NCBI RefSeq assembly: GCF_000732625.1
Contig: NZ_JPJI01000032.1
Location: forward strand, 434,001 to 498,000
Direction of reading: 5' to 3'
Source of the DNA: Nonlabens ulvanivorans
Lineage (GTDB): Bacteria > Bacteroidota > Bacteroidia > Flavobacteriales > Flavobacteriaceae
Length of the DNA: 64,000 nucleotides
The position numbers and the translations under genes are program-made. This document shows positions 61,405 to 64,000 of the stretch, in pieces (position 1 is the stretch's first letter; every line of letters begins with the position of its first letter). The notes beneath the pieces are model-generated. The model saw nothing but the letters and a program-made list of their open reading frames with translations. It did no database searches and had not been told where the DNA came from.

Positions 61405-61419
61405 GCTTTCGCGAAAGCG
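61405..61419. repeat. CTTTCGCGAAAG palindrome family
   Basis: GCTTTCGCGAAAGCG, exact, in the gap between the hypothetical gene and aminopeptidase P. Confidence 0.85.
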
Positions 61420-61464
61420 TAATATTTTAAAGCTTTTACAGCACACCAACAATTGCTATTAATG

Positions 61465-61497
61465 AAAAATGCCGCTCTACATAAGTAAAACGGCATT
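61465..61497 (-). terminator. Probable terminator of aminopeptidase P
   Basis: AATGCCG and CGGCATT form a 7-bp stem around a 16-nt loop; on the minus strand a run of five T follows. Its stem is weaker than the others in the window. Confidence 0.6.
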
Positions 61498-61516
61498 GTG
61501 ATTAATAAGACAGTTG

Positions 61517-62809
61517 CTATTTATTCATCAAGTCTTCAATTTCTTCAATTTCAATAGGTATGTCACGCATTAAATTAAATGGTTCACCACTGCTATTGAT
61601 AACTACGTCATCTTCTAGTCTAATTCCAAAACCTTCTTCTGGCAAATAGATACCTGGTTCTACAGTAAAGACATTACCGGCTTGCATAGGTTCCCATAAT
61701 ATACCGTAATCGTGAGTATCTAATCCCATATGATGAGATGTTCCATGCATGAAATATTTCTTATAAGCTGGCCAGTCCGGATTTTCGTTCTGCACATCCG
61801 TTTTATCAAGTAGACCTAGACCTATTAACTCACTAGTCATTATTTTACCTACCTCAACATGGTATTCTTTCCAGAGCGTTCCTGGAACCAGCATTTTGGT
61901 AGCTTCATTCTTGACTCTAAGAACCGCATTATAAACATCTTTTTGACGGTCTGTATAACGCCCGTTTACAGGAATGGTTCTAGACATATCACTTGCATAG
62001 TTTGCATATTGCGCACCTGCATCGATCAGAATTAAATCGCCGTCTTTACACTCTTGATTATTCTCTATATAGTGTAATACGTTTGCATTATTACCACTCG
62101 CGATAATCGGTGTATAAGCAAACCCGTCGCTGCGTCTTCTTATAAACTCATGTAAAAACTCTGCTTCTAGGTCAAACTCCATGACACCAGGTTTAGTAAA
62201 CTCTAGAACCCGACGAAAACCAGTATTTGTAATGTCGCAAGCTTGTTGTAATAAATCTATTTCTATCTGATCTTTTACAGCACGCAAGCGTTGTAAAATA
62301 GGAGCTGATTTTGCATAATTATGTGCTGGATATTGCGCTTTAGTCTTTTTAATGAAACGATCTTCACGTGACTCCATTTCAACAGCCTGACGGTAGTGCT
62401 CATTAGTATTGAAATAAATCGTGTCGCATTGGGTCATCATTTCAAAAAACTTCTTGTCAAAATCATTTAACCAATAAACAGTTTTAATACCCGATACTTC
62501 AGTCGCGCGTTCTTTAGTCAGCTTCTCGCCTTCCCATATGGCGATGTGCTCATTAGTCTCTGTAACAAACAATACCTCACGATGCGCTGGGTCTGGGCTA
62601 TCTGGAAATAATACTAAAATGGTATTTTCTTGATCTGCACCACTTAGATAGAAAATATCTCGATGCTGCTTAAATGGCATTGTGCTGTCTGCGCCTGTTG
62701 TAAAAATATCGTTTGAATTAAATACGGCTAGACTCGATGGCTTCATTTTGGCCATAAAGTTTTTGCGGTTTTTAATAAAGAGTTTAGGATCTATAGGATG
62801 ATATTTCAT
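61517..62809 (-). CDS. pepP: Xaa-Pro aminopeptidase (M24 family)
   Basis: Aminopeptidase P of the M24 pita-bread fold, 430 residues, cytoplasmic, removes the first residue before proline. Metal ligands are LIDAGAQYANYASDMSRTIPV (two Asp), MHGTSHHMGLD (His), FTVEPGIYLP (Glu) and GIRLEDDVVI (Glu). The N-terminal creatinase-like domain has FYLSGADQENTILVLFP. It is a single gene with a terminator downstream. Confidence 0.95.
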   Translation of the reverse strand: MKYHPIDPKLFIKNRKNFMAKMKPSSLAVFNSNDIFTTGADSTMPFKQHRDIFYLSGADQENTILVLFPDSPDPAHREVLFVTETNEHIAIWEGEKLTKERATEVSGIKTVYWLNDFDKKFFEMMTQCDTIYFNTNEHYRQAVEMESREDRFIKKTKAQYPAHNYAKSAPILQRLRAVKDQIEIDLLQQACDITNTGFRRVLEFTKPGVMEFDLEAEFLHEFIRRRSDGFAYTPIIASGNNANVLHYIENNQECKDGDLILIDAGAQYANYASDMSRTIPVNGRYTDRQKDVYNAVLRVKNEATKMLVPGTLWKEYHVEVGKIMTSELIGLGLLDKTDVQNENPDWPAYKKYFMHGTSHHMGLDTHDYGILWEPMQAGNVFTVEPGIYLPEEGFGIRLEDDVVINSSGEPFNLMRDIPIEIEEIEDLMNK

Positions 62810-62941
62810 AATTCAATTTGTTGTAAATAGTGGTAGTAAACTCGTTTTAAAGCATTTGTATTAAAGTACTTTAAAGCGGCTAGCAAGATACCAATGCTTC
62901 AAGAGATAGCAAAGGTTTACAGAAATCTATAACATTTAATG

Positions 62942-63046
62942 TTAAGGTCTTCTCTTACGCTTTTTTTGATTTTTCAAAAAAGTAACTACGAGCAGTAAAA
63001 TAGCAACTAATACAATTCCGATGATAACATATCTAGCAACTTCCAT
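62942..63046 (-). CDS. 34-residue single-pass membrane peptide
   Basis: A minus-strand frame from the ATG at 63044-63046 to TAA at 62942-62944 encodes MEVARYVIIGIVLVAILLLV, then VTFLKNQ and a strongly basic end (KKRKRRP). It has one membrane helix with positive residues on one side, typical of real small membrane proteins. It fills a gap of about 290 bp between the terminal lipoprotein gene and pepP. Whether it is expressed cannot be told from sequence; the hydrophobic core followed by nine mostly basic residues argues against chance. Confidence 0.6.
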   Translation of the reverse strand: MEVARYVIIGIVLVAILLLVVTFLKNQKKRKRRP

Positions 63047-63100
63047 AATAATTTTAAGATTGTGGTTGATGGTCTTAAGTTACTATAAATAAGTGAGATA

Positions 63101-63910
63101 TTATTCATCTACATAGACACCATTATCTGGTATGGTGTAGAAGTCTGCACCCATATGACTAGCATCTATATCAACATTTGTAAAAATGCGAGGTTTACCT
63201 CTAGCCTCTGTAGGTAGATTATTTTCAGTTTTATACCAGGTTAATTCTTCTGGTAGTAATAATCCATTTACTTCTTGCCATTTATTGTACTTAATAAAAT
63301 GAAAATCGGTTGACTTAGAACCTTGTCCTCTAGTAACGGTATAAGCTAACCATTCCATTTTTTTAGATTCTGGATGGTAATATAAAATGTACTCATCGTC
63401 TGGTGAGTCGCCTACATTAGACTGATAAGCAATTTTAATTCCTGGATATGAGATTCCGTCTTTTTCTAAAGAAGCTGTTTCACTGTAAACTATACCATCA
63501 TCTGCAAGTATGAATGGCATTGTATAGAAATAGAACATCAAATTGTGATAAAATCTTGCTCTGTTCTTAGGGTAATAAGTACTGTCTTGTGCAAGCCATA
63601 CCTTACCATTATGTGAACCTATTTGATACTTTTCTGTCTCAATAACTACATCTCTAGTTTTTAAATCTGTAGTATGGACTTCATCACCATTTTCTTTGGG
63701 CATTTTAAATGTAAGGCTTTGCATAGCGCTCCATTGCGCAAGCCCACCGTGTGTGGCTAGGACATCTTGATATGCTTGAGGATATATAGATAAATCTATT
63801 TGCTCAACTGGTGCAATTTCTGTTTGAAGAGGTAATGCCTCTTTTTTGTTTTCACTCTTACAGGATATTAATAAAACACCTGCTAATAAGGTTAATAATA
63901 TTTTTTTCAT
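63101..63910 (-). CDS. Lipoprotein, probably DUF6503 family
   Basis: Exported lipoprotein of 269 residues. The ATG at 63910 gives MKKILLTLLAGVLLISC (lipobox Cys17); a frame from 63937 adds nine residues ahead of it and is less likely. The mature part contains VLATHGGLAQWSAMQSLTF, a start typical of DUF6503/LolA-like beta-rich proteins, then KVWLAQDSTYYPKNRARFYHN and PDDEYILYYHPESKKMEWLAYTV. Family assignment is from memory of the pattern and is moderate. Function is unknown; a lipid- or pigment-binding beta half-barrel is possible. Confidence 0.75.
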   Translation of the reverse strand: MKKILLTLLAGVLLISCKSENKKEALPLQTEIAPVEQIDLSIYPQAYQDVLATHGGLAQWSAMQSLTFKMPKENGDEVHTTDLKTRDVVIETEKYQIGSHNGKVWLAQDSTYYPKNRARFYHNLMFYFYTMPFILADDGIVYSETASLEKDGISYPGIKIAYQSNVGDSPDDEYILYYHPESKKMEWLAYTVTRGQGSKSTDFHFIKYNKWQEVNGLLLPEELTWYKTENNLPTEARGKPRIFTNVDIDASHMGADFYTIPDNGVYVDE

Positions 63911-64000
63911 GTTGGAAAAGTATAAAAAGAGTATCACGATTATGTTAGGGTCATGGTAAAAAAATGTTAGAATAAGAATTTTAAAAACCGCCTTGCTTAT

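Noticed and set aside
1-64000. Search for tRNA/rRNA genes, insertion sequences, prophage genes, CRISPR arrays and toxin-antitoxin or defence genes
   Set aside because: No transposase, integrase, repeat-spacer array, cloverleaf or recognised defence gene was seen by eye; short or divergent ones cannot be fully excluded.

Overview
The window is a chromosomal stretch from a member of Bacteroidota, class Flavobacteriia, most likely a marine Flavobacteriaceae (Nonlabens- or Dokdonia-like is a tentative guess). The evidence is low GC, a T9SS C-terminal sorting domain, a PorP/SprF protein, TonB-dependent receptors, many families largely confined to Bacteroidota (DUF3078, DUF2480, DUF5689), a complete Bat operon, and TAnnTTTG promoter boxes of the Bacteroidota type upstream of many genes. 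No tRNA, rRNA, insertion sequence, prophage or CRISPR array was seen. It reads as ordinary core genome with tightly packed operons.

Layout. 1-780: the start of a TonB-dependent receptor under a TPP riboswitch, so probably a thiamine-related importer; thiL lies at 32.0-33.0 kb. 0.86-6.4 kb: an M28 peptidase and a PD40 lipoprotein driven by face-to-face promoters, an AT-rich orphan lipoprotein, and metG. 6.5-9.6 kb: a DUF1501/DUF1800 pair, with a Tat signal and a T9SS tail on the DUF1501 protein. 9.7-16.5 kb: LD-carboxypeptidase and YraN, then a secreted endonuclease/exonuclease/phosphatase (EEP) protein divergent from a TonB receptor and a DUF5689 lipoprotein. 17.6-20.4 kb: an OmpA/PD40 protein and a PorP/SprF protein. 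20.7-23.0 kb: a second EEP protein and hflX. 23.1-31.7 kb: a long minus-strand SUF iron-sulfur assembly cluster (IscA-type, sufB, lipoprotein, sufC, sufD, sufS, META lipoprotein, sufE, sufT, DUF2480) ending near DUF3078. 32-42.6 kb: thiL, a hydrolase, di-heme peroxidase, TetR regulator, a Cys/Met-rich three-gene cluster, a histone-deacetylase-like enzyme, a Cys/Met PLP enzyme and an AraC regulator. 42.8-45.0 kb: hemA-hemC. 45.1-47.3 kb: CvpA and a SulP transporter. 47.4-56.4 kb: the moxR-DUF58-bat operon. 56.7-64 kb: SDR, hemB, CNNM/CBS protein, secreted DinB-like protein, aminopeptidase P, a 34-residue membrane peptide and a lipoprotein.

The most striking feature not explained by genes is a dispersed near-perfect palindrome with core CTTTCGCGAAAG. 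There are 11 exact cores and at least 4 one-mismatch relatives, spread over the whole window in intergenic and coding DNA and on either side of genes of both orientations. In genes it is read in all three frames, most often as Ala-Phe-Ala-Lys-Ala, and twice it lies inside signal peptides. That points to selection or insertion at the DNA level. Other items worth attention are leaderless-looking promoters (sufS, thiL), mutually exclusive overlapping promoters at 2115-2132, a 46-bp perfect palindrome between convergent genes, and extra lipoprotein genes embedded in the suf cluster.
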